Below are positions 15,257-21,856 of a stretch of 26,421 nucleotides of DNA, piece by piece. This DNA comes from a virus. A program made the translations under genes and the position numbers. Numbering within the stretch: the stretch's first letter is position 1; each line of letters opens with the position of its first letter. The stretch lies in IMG/VR virus record IMGVR_UViG_3300044615_000030, positions 1 through 26,421 of that record. One strand, given 5' to 3'. The notes under the pieces were generated by a model, which saw only the letters and a list, made by a program, of their open reading frames with translations, made no database searches and was not told the DNA's origin.

Positions 15257-15514
15257 TTACTTACGCTCAACAGTGCCTACCAGTTCGCCTTCAGTGATGG
15301 CAAACAGAATTGCTTTGGCAATGTTCAAGGTTTGACGGGCACGCTCCACATCGTTGTAGAGCATCAGTTCTTGGGCATCTGACATCAGGCCAGCAACAAC
15401 CATGTTGCCGCCAGAGAATTTGTAGGTCATGGATTGCTTGACCTGTTGGATGTATTCCGCAATGTCGGCTACGCCGTACATGGTCAGATTGCGATTTGGT
15501 GTTGCAGTTGTCAT
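15257..15514 (-). CDS. Hypothetical early protein, first gene of leftward operon, 85 aa
   Basis: The chosen ATG at 15514 has AAGGA eight bases upstream; a longer in-frame reading from 15604 runs through the promoter and operator and is rejected. It starts MTTATPNRNLTMYGVADIAE, then is helical (YIQQVKQSMTYKFSGGNMVV; later YNDVERARQTLNIAKAILF) with a short C-terminal strand. No TM, no known motif. As the promoter-proximal gene it should be the earliest leftward product. Confidence 0.7.
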   Translation of the reverse strand: MTTATPNRNLTMYGVADIAEYIQQVKQSMTYKFSGGNMVVAGLMSDAQELMLYNDVERARQTLNIAKAILFAITEGELVGTVERK

Positions 15515-15564
15515 GATGTTTTCCTTGGTTAAGACCCTGTGCAAAGTGCTAGGGCTTGAGTAGG

Positions 15565-15592
15565 ATTCTAGCGTCACGCTAGTACAGGTCAA
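15565..15592 (-). promoter_or_regulatory. Leftward sigma70-type promoter
   Basis: On the minus strand the -35 box TTGACC lies at 15592-15587 and the -10 box TAGAAT at 15570-15565, each five of six to consensus, with a 16-bp spacer. Initiation would fall near 15558, giving a leader of roughly 44 nt before the 85-aa gene. It is the best promoter I can see in the window and would drive the whole ten-gene leftward operon. Confidence 0.65.
15568..15582. promoter_or_regulatory. 15-bp palindromic operator inside the leftward promoter
   Basis: CTAGCGT-C-ACGCTAG is a perfect inverted repeat with one central base. It fills the spacer and overlaps half of the -10 box of the leftward promoter, so a dimeric repressor bound here would block RNA polymerase. 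Further GCTAG half-sites lie at 15548-15552 and 15666-15670. The YdaS/Cro-like protein encoded next door is the natural candidate to bind. Confidence 0.6.
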
Positions 15593-15622
15593 GCACTCAA
15601 GCAAAAATATTTGCTATGACAA

Positions 15623-15634
15623 ACCCTTAAGGGT
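15623..15634. promoter_or_regulatory. 12-bp palindrome ACCCTTAAGGGT, possible rightward operator
   Basis: This perfect palindrome lies about 50 bp upstream of the YdaS/Cro-like gene, just after a possible rightward -35 (ATGACA at 15616-15621). The matching -10 is weak (TACACA at 15642-15647, wide spacing), so the promoter itself is uncertain. The palindrome differs from the one at 15568-15582 and may bind another factor. Confidence 0.4.
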
Positions 15635-15680
15635 AAACACCTACACATTTAGTCTCAAGCAGTCTGCTAGACTTCTTCGC

Positions 15681-15887
15681 ATGGAAAACAAATTGACAGC
15701 AACGCAACGCCAAGAGCTTGCAGAACGAGTTGGCCTCAACGAACAGTGGCTCTACCAATGCCTTAGCGGTAGGCGGGACATGAGTCCTGCTGAAGCCATC
15801 CGAGTGGAGGCTGCGTCTGGTGGGACAGTCACCCGGCAGATGCTGTGCCAAGGGACATGGTCCAAGATTTGGCCTGAGCTGGCATGA
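15681..15887 (+). CDS. YdaS/Cro-like transcriptional regulator, 68 aa
   Basis: The protein is one helix-turn-helix domain: TATQRQELAERVGLNEQWLY, then QCLSGRRDMSPAEAIRVEAA, then SGGTVTRQMLCQGTWSKIWPEL. The ending GG-x-VTR-x(3)-[DCQ]-x(3)-W-x(2)-IWPEL is the hallmark of YdaS/Cro-type regulators of lambdoid and other phages. It should bind operators in the divergent region just upstream and repress or switch early transcription. I see no good Shine-Dalgarno before ATG 15681, so translation may be weak, and a small inverted repeat (AGTCT-GCT-AGACT, 15661-15673) lies in the leader. The resolvase gene begins in its stop codon. Confidence 0.85.
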   Translation: MENKLTATQRQELAERVGLNEQWLYQCLSGRRDMSPAEAIRVEAASGGTVTRQMLCQGTWSKIWPELA

Positions 15888-16420
15888 GCAATCTACAATC
15901 CCCCCAGGCTATGCAGTTGCCTACTTTGGGGGCAGGCCATGCGCCTGTCCCTTCCTTTTCTCGGGTCATTGGCATTGACCCTGGCGCATCAGGCGCTATT
16001 GCACTGCTCCTTAACGGTGTGCTGGTGTCAGTACACGATATGCCAACAGTCACCGTGGAGCGCAACAAGGCACAGAAGCGGCAAGTCTGTCCTGCTGGCC
16101 TTGCACTTTTGATGCAGCAGCTCGCACCTCACCGGGCAACAGTCGAGAAGGTAGGCGCCATGCCAGGTCAGGGTGTCTCTTCAATGTTCAGCTTTGGGCG
16201 TTCAGTTGGCATCATCGAGGGAGTGCTTGCCGCCAAGCAGATACCTGTGACGTTTGTCACACCACAGAGTTGGCAGAAGTCTTCAGGTGCCGCTAAGGGT
16301 AAGGACGGATCACGCCAGAGGGTCATGGAGCTGTTTCCTCGGGAGGCGCATCTCTTTGCCAGGGTCAAGGACGATGGACGCGCTGACGCAGTTCTGATTG
16401 GTCTATGGGGTGGTGTATGA
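15884..16420 (+). CDS. RuvC-like Holliday junction resolvase
   Basis: The 178-aa protein has the RNase H-fold resolvase motifs: VIGIDPGASGAIA with Asp32, TVEKVGAMPGQGVSSMFSFG with Glu88, and a C-terminal KDDGRADAVLIG with Asp164 and Asp168. Together these give the four-carboxylate metal site. The first 27 residues are extra, and a later start is possible. It would resolve branched DNA from replication and recombination before packaging. It overlaps the regulator stop (ATGA) and the next start (16417-16420). The C-terminus ends soon after the last acidic motif, a little shorter than many relatives. Confidence 0.88.
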   Translation: MSNLQSPQAMQLPTLGAGHAPVPSFSRVIGIDPGASGAIALLLNGVLVSVHDMPTVTVERNKAQKRQVCPAGLALLMQQLAPHRATVEKVGAMPGQGVSSMFSFGRSVGIIEGVLAAKQIPVTFVTPQSWQKSSGAAKGKDGSRQRVMELFPREAHLFARVKDDGRADAVLIGLWGGV

Positions 16421-16641
16421 CTCTACAAGAAGATGAACGTAAGACCCTGAAGGCGCACATCCTCTGGCTGGGGACTGAGCTGGAAAAGTCTCGCCTTCAG
16501 TGCCGAGCCAAGACCGAATTGCTGAAGCGGATGCTGGACCCGGAGGACCTGGGACACGCAGTCTCTAACGAGGTTCGCGCCAGCATCTACCAAATACTGA
16601 TTGAAGATTCACACAACGAAAGAGACGCATGGAACAGATAA
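16417..16641 (+). CDS. Small coiled-coil hypothetical protein, 74 aa
   Basis: I use the ATG at 16417, which overlaps the resolvase stop (ATGA), over the in-frame ATG at 16405. The product is helical and charged (MTLQEDERKTLKAHILWLGT, then ELEKSRLQCRAKTELLKRML), with a C-terminal helix (NEVRASIYQILIEDSHNERD). The nuclease gene starts 13 bp before its end. No family is recognised; its place between resolvase and nuclease suggests a role in DNA metabolism. Confidence 0.65.
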   Translation: MTLQEDERKTLKAHILWLGTELEKSRLQCRAKTELLKRMLDPEDLGHAVSNEVRASIYQILIEDSHNERDAWNR

Positions 16642-17702
16642 AACAGACACTGCTCAGGCCCAGTGCTGCGGGACGATGGATTGCTTGCCCCGCAAGCGTT
16701 CAGCTTTCAGCCAAGATGCCAATGGGAGAGTCAGGTGCTGCCGCGCAGCGTGGGACTGCAATTCACTCTCTGTCGGAGTCATGCTTTATGACCTCCAGCT
16801 TGCCAGAGGAGTGGCTGGGCGTGGAGGTGGAGGGTGTCAGGATGGACGAGGAGGCCATCACCTACGCTCGCAAGCACTTGGACTACATTGAGGGAGAGGA
16901 GAAGCGTTTGGGTAACGTATTCGTTGAGCAGTACGTCACTGCCCTAGACACGCACAACGTCCGAGTTGCGGGTACTGCTGATGTCCTGGGCTGGTCAGAT
17001 GACACTGGTGAATTCGTCATTGGTGACCTAAAGACAGGGCGGGGATACGTTGACGCTGATTCAGATCAGATGCGTATCTATGCACTCGGCGGTATGCGTC
17101 TGGCAAAGAAGACATTCAAGACGGTGACAATGACGATCGTCCAGCCAGTGCATGGCGTGAACCGCAGTCACACCATGACAGTCTCTGAGTTGCTCAAGTG
17201 GGAGCGCAACGTCCTGATTCCTGCGGCACAGGCTGCAATGGCACCAGACCCCAAGGTAGTGCCAAGTGAATCAGCCTGCCAGTGGTGTCCAGCCAGGGCC
17301 ATTTGTCCAGCGCACATTGAAACCTTTACCGAGTTTGCTGAATCAGCATTGCCGCAGGCACTTAGCAATGAGCAGTTGGCGTCCTACCTGAACCAAGTCT
17401 CCAAGGTTGAGGCGTTCATCAAGGCATTGGAGACTTATGCTGTTAAGTGCATCAAGGATGGTGCGGCGGTCCCAGGCTGGCAGATGGGGTCTAAGAAGTC
17501 AACGAGGAAGTGGACTGATGAGACTGAGGCTGTTGGTGCCTTGGTGCTGGCTGGACTCACTCAAGACCAAATCTATCCAAGAGAAATCATATCGCCAGCA
17601 GTTGCTGAGAAGCTGCTGAACGATAAAACGGTCACGGAAACCTTGACAACCAAGGTGTCCAGTGGACTCACCCTATGCCGAGCATTCGGCATTGGTGAGT
17701 AG
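16629..17702 (+). CDS. DUF2800 / RecB-like PD-(D/E)XK nuclease with probable Fe-S cluster
   Basis: In this 357-aa protein the nuclease core is RGTAIH (His46), GTADVLGW (Asp118), then FVIGDLKTGRG (Asp133, Lys135), and QMRIYALG (Gln147). Four cysteines have the layout of iron-sulphur RecB-family nucleases (AddB, Cas4): Cys20 before the core and CQWCPARAIC (Cys217, Cys220, Cys226) after it. The C-terminal 120 residues are the extra DUF2800 part. Likely activity is 5'-3' or 3'-5' exonuclease on phage DNA for recombination, paired with the ssDNA-binding protein just downstream; polarity cannot be read. A 44-bp gap with a tandem CTTAACT repeat separates them. Confidence 0.85.
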   Translation: MEQIKQTLLRPSAAGRWIACPASVQLSAKMPMGESGAAAQRGTAIHSLSESCFMTSSLPEEWLGVEVEGVRMDEEAITYARKHLDYIEGEEKRLGNVFVEQYVTALDTHNVRVAGTADVLGWSDDTGEFVIGDLKTGRGYVDADSDQMRIYALGGMRLAKKTFKTVTMTIVQPVHGVNRSHTMTVSELLKWERNVLIPAAQAAMAPDPKVVPSESACQWCPARAICPAHIETFTEFAESALPQALSNEQLASYLNQVSKVEAFIKALETYAVKCIKDGAAVPGWQMGSKKSTRKWTDETEAVGALVLAGLTQDQIYPREIISPAVAEKLLNDKTVTETLTTKVSSGLTLCRAFGIGE

Positions 17703-17721
17703 TGTCAGTGTGTGTTTAATT

Positions 17722-17735
17722 CTTAACTCTTAACT
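17722..17735 (+). repeat. Tandem CTTAACT repeat upstream of the ssDNA-binding protein gene
   Basis: Two adjacent 7-bp copies (CTTAACT, 17722-17728 and 17729-17735) occupy the 44-bp gap before the ssDNA-binding protein. It might be a small regulatory site. No convincing promoter boxes surround it. Confidence 0.4.
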
Positions 17736-17746
17736 CGGAAATCAAA

Positions 17747-18334
17747 ATGCTAAATCTTTCAAGCAACGGCGGTGGGTCTTACATTCGGTTTATGGCGCAG
17801 ACACGCCAATGGGAAAACTCTAGCAAGGAGTCAATCACATTGCCGCCAATGGTGATGGACATGGACAGTGTTCGCACTGGCTGGCTCCTGCTTGGTATCG
17901 GTCAGCGGGATTGGGTGGAGGACGAGTCCATTGGCAAGAAGGGTAAGCAGCCTTCTGCTGACCACAAGCGTGGCTTTAGCGTAAAGCTGTTCTCGAAACC
18001 TACAGGTGTCGTTGAGTGGTGTGCGTCTGGTGTCGGTGTCACCAAGGGGTTTGAGGCCATCTACAACGCCTGTGATGCACAGGCTGACCACAACCCAGGC
18101 AAGGTGCCAGTCATCAATTACGAGGGTGCAACTGCTCTCAAGATTGGCGCGGGTAACACGGCAATTCCCAATTTCAAACTGAAGAACTGGGTTAACCGTC
18201 CTGCTGCCTTGGATGCTGATGGTGAGGCTGTCTATGAGGAGGAAGCACCAGCACCAGCACCAGTACGTCAGGCAGCAAGGCCAGCTCCAAAGCCAGCGCC
18301 TGTGGTTGAGGATGACGAGGAAATGTTCAACTAA
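17747..18334 (+). CDS. Phage single-stranded DNA-binding protein (gp2.5-like role)
   Basis: The 195-aa protein has an OB-fold-like body with strand-rich sequence (GGGSYIRFMAQTRQW; DMDSVRTGWLLLGIGQRDWV; RGFSVKLFSKPTGVVEW). A Pro/Ala linker and an acidic tail, VVEDDEEMFN, follow. The acidic tail with a near-terminal phenylalanine is typical of phage and bacterial ssDNA-binding proteins, where it contacts polymerase, primase or nuclease. Position between a recombination nuclease and a primase-helicase supports the call. A strong terminator follows immediately, so it can be expressed at high level separately from the primase. The body does not show a canonical bacterial SSB signature. Confidence 0.78.
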   Translation: MLNLSSNGGGSYIRFMAQTRQWENSSKESITLPPMVMDMDSVRTGWLLLGIGQRDWVEDESIGKKGKQPSADHKRGFSVKLFSKPTGVVEWCASGVGVTKGFEAIYNACDAQADHNPGKVPVINYEGATALKIGAGNTAIPNFKLKNWVNRPAALDADGEAVYEEEAPAPAPVRQAARPAPKPAPVVEDDEEMFN

Positions 18335-18351
18335 AATTTAAACGACAAAGG

Positions 18352-18377
18352 AACCCGGCCTGGTGCCGGGTTTTTTT
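18352..18377 (+). terminator. Rho-independent terminator after the ssDNA-binding protein gene
   Basis: An 8-bp perfect stem (AACCCGGC / GCCGGGTT) with loop CTGGT is followed by a run of T (T7 from 18371, sharing its first bases with the stem). It lies 17 bp after the stop of the ssDNA-binding protein and should end or attenuate the 15681-18334 transcript. Confidence 0.85.
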
Positions 18378-18383
18378 GACCCT

Positions 18384-18560
18384 ATGAAACAAGAACAATG
18401 GAATTTGCTCCTCATTTCACTTGCGCGTCGGGTGTACGAGCTGGAGCAGAGAATAAAAACACTGGAAACTGCACATGGATGCAAAACTGATTGCGGCGGC
18501 ATTAGGACACTCAAGGCCAGCAGCAAACGGACATTGGCTGGCGTCCTGCCCAGTCCTTGA
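18384..18560 (+). CDS. Possible small coiled-coil protein overlapping the primase start, 58 aa
   Basis: ATG 18384 opens MKQEQWNLLLISLARRVYEL, then EQRIKTLETAHGCKTDCGGI, so the part before the primase start looks like a real charged coiled coil. The last 28 codons lie inside the primase gene in another frame and look unconvincing (basic, Ser/Pro-rich). No clear Shine-Dalgarno precedes it, and it starts only seven bases after the terminator. It may be a leader peptide coupled to the primase or a chance ORF. Confidence 0.35.
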   Translation: MKQEQWNLLLISLARRVYELEQRIKTLETAHGCKTDCGGIRTLKASSKRTLAGVLPSP

Positions 18561-20553
18561 CCACGGACAGGGGAATGGGGATAAGAACCCGTCTCTGTCA
18601 GTCAGGGATGAAGACGGGAAGCTGCTGCTGAAGTGTCACGGTGGATGTTCGCAGCACGACGTTTGGGCAGCGGTTAGGGACATGGGGTTGCTGCCTGAGA
18701 CATCAGAGTGGGTCGAGCCATTGGCTGGCATTGGCAAACGTCTCAATGGACACCATCCACCAACACCAAGGTTACCAGTACCTACTACACCTACTACACC
18801 AGTTCAGGTAGAACTAGAGCAGGAGTGGCTGTACGAGGATGAGTCTGGCGTCACCCAATTTGTGAAGCAGAGGTTTCGCACTTCAGACGCCAAGGGTAAG
18901 ACGTACAAGTTGCTGAGAGTTATGTCTGACGGAACCCGGCAGGCGTCAATGTCGGGTGCCAGGATCATCCCTTATCGTCTCGCTGATGTCTTGGCTGCTG
19001 GGTTTCACAGCAAGCCAATATTCATTTGTGAGGGTGAGAAGGCGGCTGATGCTTTGGCATCACTTGGCGTCTTTACTTGTACGTCTCACACTGGTGCCGG
19101 GAGTTGGCCTGCTGCCAACAGCGCCTGGTTCAAGGACTTGGCGGTGGTGCTGGTGCCAGACTTTGATGCACCAGGCTATAGATATGCATCCTTGGTAGCG
19201 GCTGCACTTCTTCCTATTGCGAAGTCAGTCAGACTCCTGGCGTTACCCGTGGGGCATACGGAGGATGCGTTTGAGTGGGTTGCGACTGGTGGTGATAAGT
19301 CTGGCCTGATGGCATTGTGCAAGGGGTTGGAGCCTATCTCTGATGCCTCAGAGATTGTTTATCTCCCACCACCAGCAGAAGAAGAAGACTCTGAGCCAGA
19401 CGCCGAGGAACTGGAGCCTGATTCTGAAGCACCAGAGCCAATCGAAAGTAAGATTCTCATTGAGGGTTGGGACACGATTCAGGATGAGCCTGTTGAGTGG
19501 TTGATTCAGGACGTTCTGCCTCGAAAGGGATTCAGCGCACTGTTTGGACCGCCAGGTTCATTCAAGTCTTTCGTGGCCTTGGACATTGCTCATTCGGTGG
19601 CTACTGGTAAGGCTTGGATGGGTAAGGAGGTGTCTGTACCTGGTGCCGTGCTTTACATCTGTGGTGAGGGGCATGGAGGCATTGGGGCAAGGATTAAGGC
19701 ACTGCGAGTGCATCACAAGACTGAGCCTGGCGCACCAGTCTATGTCATCAGGCACCAACTTAACTTACGCAGCTCAAAGGAAGACGTACAGCAGCTCCAG
19801 CTTGCCATCACCAACCTGGTGGCAAGGACTCAGGTCAGGTTTGAGCTGGTGCAGGTGGACACCTTGGCTAGAGCGTTTGGCGGTGGTAATGAGAATGATT
19901 CGTCGGACATGGGGTCGTTCATTGCCTCGCTATCAAAGATTCAGCGGCTTTTGGACTGTGCATTGCAGATCGTCCATCACGTTGGTAAGGATGTCACCAA
20001 GGGTTTGCGTGGACATAGTTCCTTGCTTGGTGCGTTAGATACTGAGTTGGAACTACAACGTATTAATGATGGGTTACAAGATAATAATATTGCTGGCGCT
20101 GGTAATATAACTATTACTAAGCAGAAGGATGGAAGTGACGGTGCTAAGTATGGATTTCGTATGGTCAAGGTTGACTTAGATAATACTAATTTAGGGTTTG
20201 AATCTACTCAGAGTTTGGCGGTGGAGGCTACGGATGTGGCTGTAAATGTGCAGCCAGTTGGCTTAAAAAGGACGGGTCAGGGTAAGCACCAGGGCAAGGC
20301 AATGGCAGCTTTTGTGGAGTCAATCAGGGAAACTGATCGCATTCAGTCCACCAAGTTTGGTCAAAAGAAGGTGACTTTGGTGTCTCTTTGGCGTGAAAAA
20401 GTGTGGCGTGGGTTGGGTAAAACGGGTGAGGTTAAGGGTCGAGATATCGAATTTAAGGCGGCTTGGAGGGCTGCAACCAACCTTGAGGGTGTGACGTTGG
20501 ACGGTGATTTTGCGTTCTTCACCACCAAGTTTGGCGAGAAAGAGCACTTTTAG
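18475..20553 (+). CDS. DNA primase-helicase fusion (CHC2-type Zn finger, TOPRIM, RecA-like ATPase)
   Basis: The 692-aa protein has a zinc finger at residues 25-58 (Cys25, His30, Cys54, Cys58 in CPVLDHG...KCHGGC), and a TOPRIM domain near 180-245 (FICEGEKAADALASLG, then VVLVPDFDAPGYRYA). After an acidic linker comes a RepA/AAA_25-type ATPase: Walker A GPPGSFKSF near residue 357, LYICGEGHGGIGAR, Walker B-like VQVDTLARAFGGGNEND near 458, and IVHHVGKDVTKG. It would prime and unwind phage DNA at the fork. No phage polymerase is seen here, so it probably works with the host replisome. The start follows GGAA. The 3' part uses more A+T-rich codons (20041-20240). Confidence 0.88.
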   Translation: MDAKLIAAALGHSRPAANGHWLASCPVLDHGQGNGDKNPSLSVRDEDGKLLLKCHGGCSQHDVWAAVRDMGLLPETSEWVEPLAGIGKRLNGHHPPTPRLPVPTTPTTPVQVELEQEWLYEDESGVTQFVKQRFRTSDAKGKTYKLLRVMSDGTRQASMSGARIIPYRLADVLAAGFHSKPIFICEGEKAADALASLGVFTCTSHTGAGSWPAANSAWFKDLAVVLVPDFDAPGYRYASLVAAALLPIAKSVRLLALPVGHTEDAFEWVATGGDKSGLMALCKGLEPISDASEIVYLPPPAEEEDSEPDAEELEPDSEAPEPIESKILIEGWDTIQDEPVEWLIQDVLPRKGFSALFGPPGSFKSFVALDIAHSVATGKAWMGKEVSVPGAVLYICGEGHGGIGARIKALRVHHKTEPGAPVYVIRHQLNLRSSKEDVQQLQLAITNLVARTQVRFELVQVDTLARAFGGGNENDSSDMGSFIASLSKIQRLLDCALQIVHHVGKDVTKGLRGHSSLLGALDTELELQRINDGLQDNNIAGAGNITITKQKDGSDGAKYGFRMVKVDLDNTNLGFESTQSLAVEATDVAVNVQPVGLKRTGQGKHQGKAMAAFVESIRETDRIQSTKFGQKKVTLVSLWREKVWRGLGKTGEVKGRDIEFKAAWRAATNLEGVTLDGDFAFFTTKFGEKEHF

Positions 20554-20556
20554 GGT

Positions 20557-20707
20557 GTTCACAAATGGGAACAAATGGGGAACAAATGGTAGACGATTTA
20601 TGAACAGGAAAGTGTTCACAAATGGGGGCAAGGGTATAACACTTGCCCATTTGTGAACAGTTGGGTGGGTGTTTTGAGGTGGGAACAAATGGAAGGGGAA
20701 CAAATGG
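20557..20707. repeat. Iteron-like cluster, seven copies of ACAAATGG
   Basis: The 8-mer ACAAATGG begins at 20561, 20571, 20582, 20618, 20685 and 20700, with an inverted copy (CCATTTGT) at 20647-20654. Most lie in a longer unit, either GGGAACAAATGG or GTTCACAAATGGG. The first three are 10 and 11 bp apart, one helical turn, as expected for cooperative protein binding on one DNA face. It fills the 150-bp gap between primase-helicase and the next gene, and its last copy contains that gene's start codon. Confidence 0.85.
20613..20659. repeat. 14-bp inverted repeat, large hairpin within the iteron cluster
   Basis: TGTTCACAAATGGG (20613-20626) is perfectly complementary to CCCATTTGTGAACA (20646-20659). 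After a GG bulge the stem continues with CAAG/CTTG (20629-20632 and 20642-20645), leaving a 9-nt A/T-rich loop (GGTATAACA). It could be a cruciform, an mRNA leader structure or a single-strand replication start. There is no following T-run, so it is not a normal terminator. Confidence 0.8.
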
Positions 20708-21354
20708 CAAAAGGTAAAACATTGGTGGTGGAGGCTACGCGCTATCCGTTGGATGAGTTCACGGTGAAGGCTGAGTCTTTGGTGGCTAGGTTGGAGCGGG
20801 TGAAGAATGACCATGAGGCTAGGTGGGGAATTAGGCGTATTGAGATGCTGGTGGATTCCAGCTTGAGGTTGAGGTTGGAGCAGCAGATGGAGAGGGTCTT
20901 CAATGCACAGCAGGAGAGGGACATCGAGAAGATGGAGAAGGCGGTCAACGGGATGGTTAAGGGGTTTGGTGTTCTTGACCAGTGGGCATTAGATAATAAT
21001 ATTGAGCAGCCGAGTATTAATGCAGTGGAGTGGGTTATGCAAGACAAGAGTGTGATGGTGGTGGTCCAGACTCACGCTGATGCAATATATTATCAACAGT
21101 TTCGGCCTGATGTTGGTAATAGGCATATATGGTCAATGGAGGAGTTAGAGTTATTATTGCAGTCAGATATTATTAAGGATATTATTAGGGCAAAGGCGTT
21201 ACTCCCAGGCACAAGGATGGTACAGGTGACGCCAGGTGGTAAGACAGGGTTTGATGACTGGCCTGATGCTGACGTTGACCTGAGCGGGGGAATCAAGGAG
21301 CCTTTGTTCAACTTTGAACACGCAAGGATGATGGGTGGCGTTAGGAGCCGTTAA
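20704..21354 (+). CDS. Hypothetical protein downstream of iterons, 216 aa
   Basis: The chosen ATG 20704 (MAKGKTLVVEATRYPLDEFT) follows AGGGGAACAA; the longer in-frame ORF from 20653 translates the repeats and is unlikely. Residues 20-100 are a charged, helical, coiled-coil-like region (ESLVARLERVKNDHEARWGI; LRLEQQMERVFNAQQERDIE). The C-terminal part has WSMEELELLLQSDIIKDIIR and a basic end. No TM and no recognised family. Its start codon lies in the last iteron and the small terminase follows, so it could bind these repeats or belong to DNA packaging; both are inference. Confidence 0.7.
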   Translation: MAKGKTLVVEATRYPLDEFTVKAESLVARLERVKNDHEARWGIRRIEMLVDSSLRLRLEQQMERVFNAQQERDIEKMEKAVNGMVKGFGVLDQWALDNNIEQPSINAVEWVMQDKSVMVVVQTHADAIYYQQFRPDVGNRHIWSMEELELLLQSDIIKDIIRAKALLPGTRMVQVTPGGKTGFDDWPDADVDLSGGIKEPLFNFEHARMMGGVRSR

Positions 21355-21436
21355 AATCGACTCAGGTGGCATCAAAGGTACAGAGTGGTACTTGGGGTGC
21401 TTGGTTCAACGATAGACGATTGTGGAGCGTTTAAAG

Positions 21437-21856
21437 ATGTATGTGAAGCGGAAGGCAGACATCGCCATGCTGGAGTCAATCGACAAGGAAATCGTCTTTT
21501 CGATGATCGAGGTGGGCAAGTCAATTGCTAATGTCTGCATTGAATTGGGCATTAGCAAGCGTGCGCTTGAGACTTGGATTGAAGATAACGGTTATGAGCC
21601 GGATATACTACGCGCACGCGTGCGTGCTGCCGATATGATGGCTTGCGAGACTGTGGAGATAGCCGACACCATCTCCGACGATAACCCGAGCAAGCCGTTG
21701 CACCGCATCAGGACGCGACAGTGGCTGGCCGAAAGGTGGGACGCCAAGACGTACGGCGCGAAACAGGCAGCGGTGACGGTCAACATAGGCAACCTGCGCC
21801 TGGACGCCTTGCGCCAGCTTGAGGTGGTTGAGGACTTATCCACAGGCGAAACGTAG
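21437..21856 (+). CDS. Terminase small subunit-like protein, 139 aa
   Basis: ATG 21437 has GGAG nine bases upstream; an in-frame GTG at 21422 is the alternative (144 aa). The N-terminal half carries a helix-turn-helix (SIANVCIELGISKRALETWI), then GYEPDILRARVRAADMMACE, and the typical small-terminase segment PLHRIRTRQWLAERWDAKTY. The C-terminus ends in LRQLEVVEDLSTGET. Small terminases of this Sf6/P22-like type bind the pac site and start packaging. One perfect DnaA box lies inside its last codons (21836-21844). TerL follows after an unusual 375-bp gap. Confidence 0.85.
   Translation: MYVKRKADIAMLESIDKEIVFSMIEVGKSIANVCIELGISKRALETWIEDNGYEPDILRARVRAADMMACETVEIADTISDDNPSKPLHRIRTRQWLAERWDAKTYGAKQAAVTVNIGNLRLDALRQLEVVEDLSTGET

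Noticed and set aside
20557-20707. Possible CRISPR array
   Set aside because: Units are about 8-13 bp with irregular or nearly no spacers and mixed orientation; iterons explain them better.
20320-20814. 164-aa minus-strand ORF with repeated PFV/LFPF motifs
   Set aside because: The apparent protein repeats are only the translated DNA iterons; the flanks are antisense to the primase and the 216-aa gene.
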